Position numbers and translations under genes: made by a program. This document shows, piece after piece, positions 25,501 through 34,678 of a stretch of DNA of 64,000 bases. Each line of letters begins with the position of its first letter. Position 1 is the stretch's first letter. The stretch is from Asterias amurensis. Lineage: Eukaryota > Echinodermata > Asteroidea > Forcipulatida > Asteriidae. The notes under the pieces are model-generated. The model was not told the origin of the DNA and searched no databases. It saw nothing but the letters and a program-made list of their open reading frames with translations. The DNA is taken from contig NC_092668.1 in the NCBI RefSeq assembly GCF_032118995.1, positions 11,883,501 through 11,947,500 of the forward strand. Direction: 5' to 3'.

Positions 25501-28500
25501 CATTCGTGCACAAATGCAGAGCTGTTTCGTTAATAAAATTTTCAAATTTCAGGGTTGAAAGGTATTGGGGCAATGATCATTGCAAAACAAGGGTGTCATT
25601 ATGACATCATCACAAGTCACGTGACGACATCTTAAAGGTGTTGTGTTTTAAATGTTTGAAAATTTATAACAAATCAGCCACAAGAGACCGTAGGTTTCTG
25701 TTTGCGGGATTGGGTAGGGATAATTTAGGTCTTCATTTTATTTATTTATTTTATTTTATTTATTTCTGTTTATCCTGGGAAATCCATTCAGTAAGAAAAA
25801 CTCACTGATCTCCCATGGATCCCAGCTAATAACAAACTACAGAAGTGAACTTAAGATAAAAATATTACAAATTATAATGCTTTCCCAAAACAATATACTC
25901 CCCATTGTTACCTGCTTAAGGCGCACGATCTCTTCCGTCATACTCAGATTCTGTTTGCTCAAAGTTCGATTAAGCATTTCAGATTTGTCATTCTTCTGTC
26001 GTTCTTCAGACACAGCTTTCTTCAGCCGTTGATTTTCGTCCTAACAAGAAGACAGAAAATGTTTGTTTTGTCATCATCATTAAAAGCATTATTGCTGAAT
26101 ATTATGTGATTAATTATAATTATTATAATACAGGTTTTCTCGGCCAATTTCGGAAAATGAGCAGCCAATTTAACCATCAAGCTATTCAATTTCGCGCGAA
26201 ATCGAATGCTACTGAAAAGGGTCATTCGATTTCGTTTTATGGTTAGTCAAATGTAATGTTGCGTCATTCGATTTAACAAAATAATCATTCAATTTAACAA
26301 TTCATCAAAGCAGCATTCAAATTCGCAGTCGCTTCTTGAGGCGTGTGTGTCTCGAAAAAGACTGACGATACACACTAAATTGAACATAGTGCTAAAGGAA
26401 TTTGACTCGACTCTAAACGAAATTGAATGGCCGAATTCTAAATTTGAAACGCAGTAACAACTGGAGAGTTAAAACAGCTTTAACTCGAACGCATGAAAAT
26501 GAAATTGGCTGCTCATTTTCCGAATTTGACCGAGAAAACCTATATTATGTGACATAATAATTATAATACATGTTAAATTTACATCGGGGATAAATAATAT
26601 TATTATTTTTTTTTTTACCCGCACACCGATGTGTGTTCACTTTATTCTCAGTACTTTCCCCGAGTTCTATGAAAAAAATATCACAAGAATATTACACGGG
26701 TGGGATTCGAACCCGTGTTGGTAGAGCACTGTCTCACCAACTAGACTACCGAGATTGCCCGGTAGCTAGAGGCAGTTCGAAACCTATGCTTTGGCAGCGG
26801 GTACAGCAACGATAGATGTTAAATTTGCATCGGAGATAAAGCCATAGTTAAAGAAACAATTGGTCCATTATTGTTAATCTGGTTTACCTCAATCAGTTCA
26901 ATACGTGTTTTGGCTGTGAGAAGAGTCTGCTCATAATGATTTGCCTTTATATCTGCCTCTTTAACAGCGTCATTAAGCTGGGTTTGAAGTCCTCCAATTG
27001 TCTCATTTTTTTTCGAGAGTTCAGCAATTACATCCGATTCCTTCTGTTTCAAATGATTCTTCCATTCGGTGTTGGCTTTCTTAAGCTGCAAAACAATATG
27101 AATTATCTGAGTTAAAAACCATTTTTTTATGCAGAGTTTGAAATGCCGGTGTATATCTTGGTTCAAAATAATTATAAGCGATAACAAAAGGTCTATGGAC
27201 AAACCGATTGAATTCACATGAGGGCGAGGTCTACTAGTTAGAAGTGACGTCCAAGTTCCACAAGAGAACATTACTATATACTATCTCGATAGTTTTAATC
27301 TATTAGAGCCATTATACACTTTCGGAAAAGAAACAAAAAAGTTGACAGATTTTCAAATAACTAACAGGGTTTACAGAAGGTAAAGGTAAAAGACTTCTCT
27401 TGAAATATTATTCAATGAAATGCTTTACTTTTTGAGAAAACATTGAAACAATTATCAATTCTCGACAACGAGAATTACGGATTTATATGTCACGACACGG
27501 CGAAACGTACGGGAACAAGGGTGGGTTTTCCCTTTATATTTTCTCCCGACTCCGATGACCGGTTGAGCCTAAATTTTCACAGGTTTGTTATTTTATATAT
27601 AAGTTGTGATACACGAAGTGTGGGCCTTTGGACAATACTGTTTACCGAAAGTGCCCAATGGCTTTAACTGCAAATGTACAAACCTCCTGTACTTGAATTT
27701 TAAGGCTGGATAACTCTTGTTGTTGCAGGTACGTACTAGCGAAGCTATTGGTAATAGTCGCCACTGATCTACAGTTTTCTGATACTATCTCTTTATGTGG
27801 TAGAACCTTGCCTAAAGTGTCTGGTGAAATCAGAGCGTCCATATAGGTCTCTGGATCCTCTGTGTTGACGGTGTCCACTTTGCACTCATTTGCTTCAAAT
27901 CCTGTTTGACTGATATCTCCATTTGAGTTATCCTTGGTAAGTTCGCTCTCTCTGTTTCTTACTTGGCGTTCCAATGGAGTTCTATCAAGAGGTTGAGTCA
28001 ACTTGGATTGATTTACCAATGTAGTCGTATAATATTCAGTTTGACCAACGCCCTCTAATTTTGAAAGTTCTCCAAGAAGTTCCATCTCTTCAATGGCACC
28101 CTCTGCATCATCTCGCTCACCAGCACCTCCATCCTCGTCTATTGGTGACGTCATTACATATTCCGCCTCTATGGCGCCCTCTATGTCATCTTCTGTATCG
28201 CCCAATGTTTCATCATCCAACGTTACTACATTCAACCACAAACATTAATATCAAATTAATTAAACTTTTTTTTAATTTACTATAATTAATCATATAAAAC
28301 AATGAAAAAAAAACACACAAAAAAACCGAAAAACCCCAAATGTTTGTTAGCCCGGGGTGGACAGAGATTCTGTGCCCCCCCCCCTTCCCAGTCTTGGAAT
28401 CAAGTCGGTATTTAAGCTCACACAAAATAATAATACTGCGCACATTTGCAGACAGCCTACGCTGCACATAAAATTTAGAACCTTTAAAGAAAAGGAACAA

Positions 28501-29413
28501 CACAAAATGTCTTATTTTACTGTGTACAAAGATTACATGGGTCGCACACAGGAAAATATATGATATGAAAATATAACTATATTTAATTATGTCTAAAAAT
28601 TAGAGGGTGGCGAATTCCCCTGGCTGACAGAAAACCCTAGGGGGCACAGGAGTCCCCTAGGAGTTCTGTCCCCCCCCCCTCCCCCGACCGTTGTGCGGGG
28701 GGACAGAATTCCCTGTGACACCGGCACAATATCATGGGTGCGTTCGTTTAGCTTCCCGGGTCGACCCCGGTGTGTGGCGTGTTTTTTTTTCCAGGACGAA
28801 CGTGTGCGGATAATTACCCACGTTCGTCCTGGAAAAAAAAACCCGCCACACACCGGGTCCGACCCAGGGAAGCTTAACGAACGCACCCAATGTTGCAATG
28901 ATTGTTACCTTGGGGTTTGTCTGTGGATGTCGCGTGTTTATCATCCGTGTCGTCAGGGTGCAAGTCTTTATCTGCTAGCAAACCACGCAGTCGGTGAACT
29001 TCCTCTTTTGTGTCTTTTAGAGCACGACCTAGCATTTCGTAGGAAAAAAAACATGTAATTGACTCAACTATATTTTTGCCACAAATATCACGAGTTTCAA
29101 CGTAGTTAATGATTTCAATGTGCAAGCTGTTTTGTTGCCATTTATTATCATACGTAACGGAGCTATATACGTGTGTTTTAGTTATGGTGTTATAAAAGAG
29201 ATATGTAGACTAACCGAGTACCCGAACGCCTCCCACACACCGTCTCAATCGTCTGTTCTCCACTCTGAGTGGTCGTAGGTCTTCCAGCTCATCCGCATAT
29301 GCATTGGCCATCCTTTCCCAATCAACTGACGTCATTGTGGGTAGTTGGTTAACTTTTATGGCGTCATCCTCAATACCGTTTGCTGCCGATGGCTTATTAT
29401 CAACTGTCTCCAT
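22444..29413 (-). CDS. TNIP/ABIN-family adaptor (TNIP-A), complete
   Basis: Predicted cytosolic ubiquitin-binding adaptor of the TNIP/ABIN family, which in vertebrates restrains NF-kB and cell-death signalling with A20. Ten coding exons: 29413-29215, 29028-28909, 28225-27684, 27085-26888, 26040-25912, 25419-25015, 24877-24761, 23867-23757, 23264-23062, 22513-22444; 697 aa, all phases consistent. Residues 1-66 are unfamiliar, 107-287 form an acidic low-complexity exon, and 288-396 are coiled coil starting LKKANTEWK; its LLTAKTRIELIE resembles the human TNIP1 stretch LLLAKSKIEMEE (recalled). Residues 397-531 are Pro/Ser/Thr-rich. UBAN motif at 532-570, SDFKKERADRQKARNEIQTL (D538 F539, E542 R543, D545 R546). 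The C-terminal C2HC finger uses C673, C676, H691 and C695. Exon 1 joins exon 2 through a weaker donor, CTCG|GTTAGT, chosen because it is the only one that keeps phase. Optineurin/NEMO are alternatives, but the helix before UBAN favours TNIP. Confidence 0.86.
22617..22999 (+). mobile_element. Family-A MITE
   Basis: Near-complete copy in the last intron of TNIP-A, 104 bp upstream of the zinc-finger exon. Confidence 0.9.
23300..23684 (+). mobile_element. Family-A MITE
   Basis: Full-length copy in TNIP-A, starting 36 bp upstream of exon 23264-23062 and so close to its acceptor and branch site. Confidence 0.9.
23913..24264. mobile_element. TIR MITE, ~72-bp ends
   Basis: Ends CACTCTAAAAACTAAAGAGT and reverse complement, with shared GAGTTCGGTGAGTGACTACA; TNIP-A intron between exons 24877-24761 and 23867-23757. 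Confidence 0.9.
24439..24592. mobile_element. Foldback element, arms ~50 bp
   Basis: AATGGGAGAC and GGTGGCAGCAGGCTTACCAG with inverted counterparts; same intron as above. Confidence 0.85.
26131..26542. mobile_element. TIR element, ends AGGTTTTCTCGG
   Basis: ~40-bp inverted ends (GGAAAATGAGCAGCCAATTT and reverse complement) around an ATTCGATTTCG-rich core; TNIP-A intron 4. Confidence 0.85.
26572..26840 (-). mobile_element. tRNA-derived SINE
   Basis: On the minus strand an A box (TAGTCTAGTTGGTGAGACA) and B box (GGTTCGAATCCC) in a tRNA-like head. Bounded by TGTTAAATTTACATCGGGGA on the left and a close variant on the right; a third copy of that end is at 43,482. TNIP-A intron 4. Confidence 0.72.
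27304..27667 (-). mobile_element. Family-C MITE
   Basis: Ends AAAGCCATT...CACTTTC; interior shares GGTTGAGC and TTTTCACAGGTTTGTTATT with family A. In TNIP-A intron 3; its right end stops 17 bp from exon 3's end (27,684). Confidence 0.82.
28735..28890. mobile_element. Foldback element, ends GGGTGCGTTCG
   Basis: ~70-bp inverted arms (CCAGGACGAACGTG and counterpart); TNIP-A intron 2, 19 bp from the exon-2 donor. Confidence 0.9.
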
Positions 29414-29482
29414 TCTGCTATTTCCGCAAATAAATACAAAACAATTAGTGACTGGACATTTAAAAGCCTACAACTTAAGGGT

Positions 29483-29622
29483 ATAGACCTTATGCACATG
29501 ACGTCATTTCAGTACGGCGCCCTCGCCTTGAGGTCAAAGGATGTTGTTCATTGGCCAATCTATGTGTGTTTCGATTGACCTCAAAGATGGTGGCTGGATG
29601 ACGTCAATGCATAAAGTCTATA
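29483..29622. mobile_element. Foldback MITE carrying TGACGTCA, copy 1
   Basis: ATAGACCTTATGCACATGAC with reverse ATGACGTCAATGCATAAAGT; 70 bp upstream of the TNIP-A start codon. Confidence 0.9.
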
Positions 29623-29895
29623 CTGATACGGCATTTCAAAAAAATGTGTCCAGCTACCGGTTTCCTATGTTGTATTTGTAAGGAGATCTAACACATAATA
29701 TTCATTTTACCATTATTGTTACGAACATGTTAACATTTACCAGTACATGATTATGTGGGAAAATGTTTTAAGGTTACACAATATTTCGCTAACGATGTTT
29801 TGCAGTTGAAGCTCGTTTTGTTGTAAAATCTTCTGTTCAACTGCAATGAACTACGTCAAACTGAAATAAAAACTTCTATAAGATATGAAAACTAC

Positions 29896-30060
29896 GTACC
29901 GTGTGGATCTTTTAAATATATCGAGAAATTCCTGCCACAAAAGTAGCCCTTGCGTTCGAGTGTAGGTCTTTCCAGTCCGGTTCCATGGAAATAATTGTAA
30001 TCGACATAACGGGCGGGAACGGGATATTACTGGCTGGATTGCGGAACACAAAGCATGATG
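29896..30060 (-). other. Candidate TNIP-A 5' non-coding exon
   Basis: The TNIP-A start codon lies 1 bp after a possible acceptor (ATAGCAG|A at about 29,414), suggesting a spliced leader. Upstream, a strong donor CACACG|GTACGT ends a candidate exon at 29,900. It contains short ATG-initiated reading frames (one of about 31 codons beginning MSITIISMEPDW) that end before the donor, so it looks non-coding with uORFs. The frame that would fuse to METVDN is open but has no ATG. Confidence 0.35.
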
Positions 30061-30065
30061 CAAGG

Positions 30066-30123
30066 GGGAATTCCCTTTCAGTGTAAACCCGATTGGGCAA
30101 TCCAGTGACGTCAGGGGAAACCC
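30066..30123. promoter_or_regulatory. kappa-B-like sites and CRE upstream of TNIP-A
   Basis: GGGAATTCCC at 30,066-30,075, the CRE palindrome TGACGTCA at 30,106-30,113, and GGGGAAACCC at 30,114-30,123 directly abutting the CRE. Both G-rich sites fit GGGRNWYYCC. They sit just upstream of the candidate first exon and outside the foldback element starting at about 30,126. Function is inferred. Confidence 0.4.
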
Positions 30124-30125
30124 CG

Positions 30126-30290
30126 GTCTATACAAATGTAATAGTGCATATGACGTCATTTCAGTACGGCGCCCCCCGCATTGAGGTAAAAAGGAGGTTG
30201 TTCATTGGCCAATCTAGGTGCGTTTCGATTGTTTTGTCACCGTTTGACCTCAAAGATGGCGGCTGGATGACGTCAATGCATAAGGTCTAT
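30126..30290. mobile_element. Foldback MITE carrying TGACGTCA, copy 2
   Basis: Same family as 29,483-29,622, directly upstream of the TNIP-A kappa-B-like sites. Confidence 0.9.
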
Positions 30291-31189
30291 GTGCAAGATA
30301 GTACAGGTTTCTTAGAACCGCTCAATGTCCTTCATTCGTTGAATACAACAATAAAAGTGATCATAATCGAGCAGTTTCAATTTGAAGTTTATTATGCAAC
30401 ATTTATTCTGTTAACAATCTGACAATGGGAACAGCAATGAGTATCATTCACGAGGAGCTACATCATCATAATCATAAAATGTTTCATTGAGTCATTTTAA
30501 CGATCATAATTAAAATGTAATTGATTTTGTCTTCTCATCTTACTACAAAATCTTAAACATCTCAAGTGTATTCATTGAACTTACACGGGACTCAATAACA
30601 GTCAATGCTGAACCTTTCTATACATTACAGTATTACAATGTTTACAGCTAATTACATCTACGTAAATATAGAGCTAGCTACAAATACCAGCCACATACCC
30701 ACAAGTGCATCCTTACCAAAGCAACATCTGTTGAAACCATTATTTCTATATTCAAACCGAATTTCCAAACAAGTTGGCGTTCGTTCTGCACTTTGCAAGT
30801 ACACATCTGAAACGCTAATAATCTAAAAGCAGTTAAATAAACCAATAAAAGCCATGTTTGGTGAAAGGGCGTACAAAATGATCAAAGAGCTGAAGGCTAA
30901 CAGCCAAACGTAACGTGGAGGAATGTCTTTTTCTAACATTTCACCCAATAATGTTACCAAACATTCATTTGGATCAAACCAAACACTCATTATCGTAGGC
31001 TCTTGTCTTAAATTCAGACAATGATTTCACCAAACATCAACTTTATTTAATGTCTTGATTAACTAAATAAACAAATAAAGTAAGGGGCTATAATGTTGCA
31101 ATATTGTTGTATTAAGATGAATGTGACATCCACGATTCTAACAGAGTTTGTAGGCGAGATGCAATGTGTATAATTATTCTTTCTCCAAA
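30291..31189. other. Intergenic, nothing recognised
   Basis: AT-rich sequence between TNIP-A promoter and a foldback; no gene. Confidence 0.5.
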
Positions 31190-31665
31190 GTATGAGTTGG
31201 TATTGTTTGTGTCTCTTCATTAGGTTGCTCCCCTGAAAATGATTTCTTTCTGACAAATACAGCTTTATTTCTGGTGATTCATAATTATGTGAAACTGTAC
31301 ATGCAATAGGGACTGGGACTGACCATGAAGCTCCAGCTGAGGAGTGAAGCACTCCCTTGAGTGCCACTAACCAGGACCAGACCACATTACAAACGAAGCT
31401 CCATGGCAATTAGTACCACAGTGAACAATAAGTTGATGTGGTTATACATCAATTTATTTGTTAACTGGTGTACGAACTGACATGGGGCTCTGTTTGCAAT
31501 GTGGTCTGGCCATGGCCAAGTGATATTATGGGAGTTCTGCACACTTCTGCTCGAGCTTAAATGGTCAGTCCCAACCCTGCTGCGTGTACAATTTCACATA
31601 GTTATGAATCACCCGCAAATAAAGCTGTATTTGTCAGACAGAAATCAATTTAAGGGAATAACTGC
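31190..31665. mobile_element. Foldback element, ~170-bp arms
   Basis: CTGACAAATACAGCTTTATT on the left pairs with its reverse complement near 31,620-31,640; centre near 31,440. Confidence 0.85.
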
Positions 31666-32540
31666 TGAAGAGTTAAACAACTGATTCAAAATCTTGCGCT
31701 GATTTGTTGTCATGAAAGGTATGTCCTATGACCTCTTCCCACTTAGGCATACCACATGAGCCATGCACATGAGTAGTATGTTAAGCATAACCAAACGTCG
31801 CAGTCACAAGTTGCCATCTGCAGTACCGTCTATAATGGTTCCGTTTGATCATAAATCGCAATTAAAATGTAAATCTTTTGTTTCTTCCGATGTGCAACTT
31901 TATTTAAATTAACACACTAAAATATAATCCTTTATCATGAAAAGTAAACTATCGATACATGTGCTAGTAAGTTAAAAGCGAAAGCAAACTATCATAACTA
32001 TCATAATATATTTATTATCATTTATTTGAAGAAACAAGTACTTAAGAAGAATTAAAAACTCAAACAGTCAGCAATTAATTTATCTTAGTTCTTCACCAAT
32101 GCTGGACTTCAAAGCTTAGTTTTTTTCAGAGTCCTTCAGAAAAAAACACCTATAAGGGTCTAATATTATTTGGAATGGAACCCGAGACCCGAAATCTGTT
32201 GCAAGGGTACATCTAGATTTGTGAGATTGCAAATGGAGTAGTTCTTGTGTTATTTGGAGCATTTTAAAAGACACTTCTTAATAAAGAGTCACTACTCCTC
32301 AATCTGAATTGTAATAAACTTGTTTTCTCTATCTTTTTAACTGAGTGTAATGTTTTGTGAATTACAAAATGTATAGCAAGTTTGAAATTGTTACTTTATA
32401 GAGCTCTGGAGAAGCCATCTGACATGTCGACATCTGACATTATTATCTCGGTTGTCGACTTCTTTGAGTTTAGGATTATGTAAAGTTTGTTAACATCCTA
32501 AAAGTAAGTAGGATTTGAAACTTTGCATGGTGGAAATAAG
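31666..32540. other. Intergenic, nothing recognised
   Basis: AT-rich, no ORF or clear repeat apart from a CATCCTAAAAGTA arm at 32,494. Confidence 0.5.
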
Positions 32541-33372
32541 ATATAGAAGGGTTTGCGGTAACACCATGTAATGACTATCTCTAAATGAGTTGGGGTGGTC
32601 CTGAAAGGAACCGTTGGTTAACTCGACCAGTATGCTCTGATCGTCTTCTGGAGAATGCTGGACACTGATGCTGCATGCTGCTTAAGTACTGGGCGGCGGA
32701 TTAGCTTGGTGATGCACGAAGGCGGGAAATACAGGCGGGAAGTAGAACTCGATGATGCGTGGTGAAACCTGTTGTGGAGCCTTGGGCAGTGTGTGGGGGG
32801 TGTGTGCTCACTGAACCGTGTCAGTAGGAACAAGCACAGGGGATGGTGAGGGTGTGGGACCTAGGTGACGGAGGGTATAGATGACCCAAAGCAGTCTAAT
32901 GGTTGGGGGCCAAGAAGAACTGGATAGATATAGAAGATCCTTCGGTCGGGAGGTCCTCCCGACCAATGGATCTTCTATATCCACGGTCACCCCCTAGGCC
33001 CCAACCATTAGACTGCTTTGGGTCATCTATACCCTCAGTCACCTAGGCCACACACCCTCACTGTCCCCTGTGCTTGTTCCTACTGACACAGTTCAGTGAG
33101 CACACCCACCCCACACACTGCCCAAGGCTCCACAGCAGGTTTCACCACGCATCATCGAGTTCAACGTCCCGCCTGTATTTCCCGCCTTCGTGCATCACCA
33201 AGCTAATCCGCCGCCCAGTACTTAAGCAGCATGCAGCATCAGTGTCCAGCATTCTCCAGAAGACTATCAGAGCATACTGATCGAAACGTCGAGTTACTAA
33301 CGGTTCTTTACAGAACCACCCCATTCATTTAGAGATAGTCATAACACGGTGTTGCCGCAAATCCTCCTATAT
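32541..33372. repeat. 832-bp near-palindrome (arms ~410 bp)
   Basis: The left arm from ATATAGAAGGGTTTGCGGTA is mirrored by TTGCCGCAAATCCTCCTATA at the right; centre GGTCGGGAGGTCCTCCCGACC region near 32,955. Includes CTGATCGAAACGTCG, reminiscent of Penelope-like 3' ends. Confidence 0.92.
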
Positions 33373-33430
33373 CCTAAAAGTAGTATGTCGTCTTCCTGTG
33401 ATAGACAGATGACATACTACTTTTAGGATG
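33373..33430. repeat. Hairpin CATCCTAAAAGTAGTATGTC
   Basis: Two ~22-bp inverted arms around TTCCTGTGATAGACAG; an arm-like fragment is also at 32,494. Confidence 0.8.
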
Positions 33431-34375
33431 TCAACATCCTGACAATTTGGATGGCACCTCCAGAGTTCCGTAGTACTTGACTCTATGGAATACCTAATCA
33501 GTCATATTTACTGATTAACTGGTTTATAGTCTTCTACAGCTTCTTGAGATGTTTATGTCAAACGCTAAGAAGAATAGATTGTCATTTTTAAGATTTACAT
33601 CATGCCGCACATATAAGGGCATCTGTGGCACAACACATTCTAAGATGGTTTAGAACCATAGATTAACAATGAGCAAACAAATTAATTGCTGACTAAGTCC
33701 CAATACAGAAACCACAAAATTTAAAGGTAACAATTAAGTGATAATGATAGATTAATCAAAATTTCTGCCTAATATTATAATAAGCTACTGTGATAAAGTT
33801 GACTGTCTGCCATCAATACAAAGTTAACCTACCACAAAAATGAACAAGAAACTAAAGTAATTTCATTGTAATACCAAAGGTCACCTGCACAGCAGTGTGA
33901 TCTTTGATATAAAAGTCATTGAGAGAGTTCAGAACAAGTAAAATGTTAATTAATTCCCCTGCAAAATAATGATCAATCATGTGAACAATAAAAACAAATA
34001 AATAAAGAAACCTCTTATAATTGCCAGAATTCGTTTTTGATTGAAAGTTTTTTTTTTTAAGTATTCTCAAACAACTTTTGAGGAACAACTATTTTTTTTA
34101 AAAACATTATCACGAAGAGTTCCTGCATCATCCCTTTTTAGGTAATAAAATATCAAAGATATGAATAATATTTTCTACAATAGCTTGGAGAGTTATTTTT
34201 AAAGTGAATTTAAAGTGCAACGTAGAAGCAATTAATTCCAAACGGCAAAGTGTTGAGATATTTGAAGGCAATATGGCCCTTTAAAACTCCAGTAAGATCA
34301 GCTGATTAAAGGTTGGTGTTGTCTCACATGGCTTCATACATCGCTGGGGGATCTCAACATGGAGTAATACATAAA
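33431..34375. other. TNIP-B downstream flank
   Basis: AT-rich; no gene seen. Confidence 0.5.
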
Positions 34376-34593
34376 AGAACTAGAGGGCGCACTGGTGATG
34401 CTTCTTGCACAAACGCAACGGGACCGCGAGAAAACACACGCACCATTCAGCACGCGCGTTGAATATGAAGTACACGTTGGAGTTTGTGTTTATTGAACGC
34501 TGACGCTAAGCAATGCCTGTTTGTTCAACTTAGAAAATGGCCGCCTGCGCGCATGTCGGGGTGCATGTATAAGCCAGAGCGCCCTCTAGTTCT
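34376..34593. mobile_element. TIR element AGAACTAGAGGGCGC in TNIP-B 3' UTR
   Basis: 15-bp exact ends, 218 bp, starting 18 bp past the TNIP-B stop. A partial copy is at 36,786-36,890. Confidence 0.85.
34489..34494 (-). terminator. Candidate TNIP-B poly(A) signal inside a foldback element
   Basis: Minus-strand AATAAA 118 bp past the TNIP-B stop, within the repeat at 34,376-34,593. It is the nearest canonical hexamer I saw. Confidence 0.4.
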
Positions 34594-34611
34594 CTAGTAA
34601 CTTTATGGATC

Positions 34612-34678
34612 TCAAGCATTCATACACTCACTGATGTGAATGTGGAAGCTGCTATCGTCATCGAATCCTCTCTCACAT
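34612..34678 (-). CDS. TNIP-B last exon: NOA-type C2HC zinc finger
   Basis: After acceptor TAAACTTAG|A it reads CERGFDDDSSFHIHISECMN then A and stop. Joined to VCPR of the previous exon it gives C-x2-C-x12-H-x3-C, exactly the NEMO/optineurin spacing. It is 2.0 kb... to the left of exon 36666-36512, across an intron holding two foldback elements and a full family-A MITE. Confidence 0.83.

Noticed and set aside
26690-26770. tRNA gene candidate (also 36,090 and 42,240)
   Set aside because: A and B boxes are present, but these are heads of SINEs with tails or repeated ends; no intact cloverleaf was found.
28061-28285. Plus-strand His/Leu-rich ORF
   Set aside because: Antisense shadow of the acidic TNIP-A exon 28225-27684.
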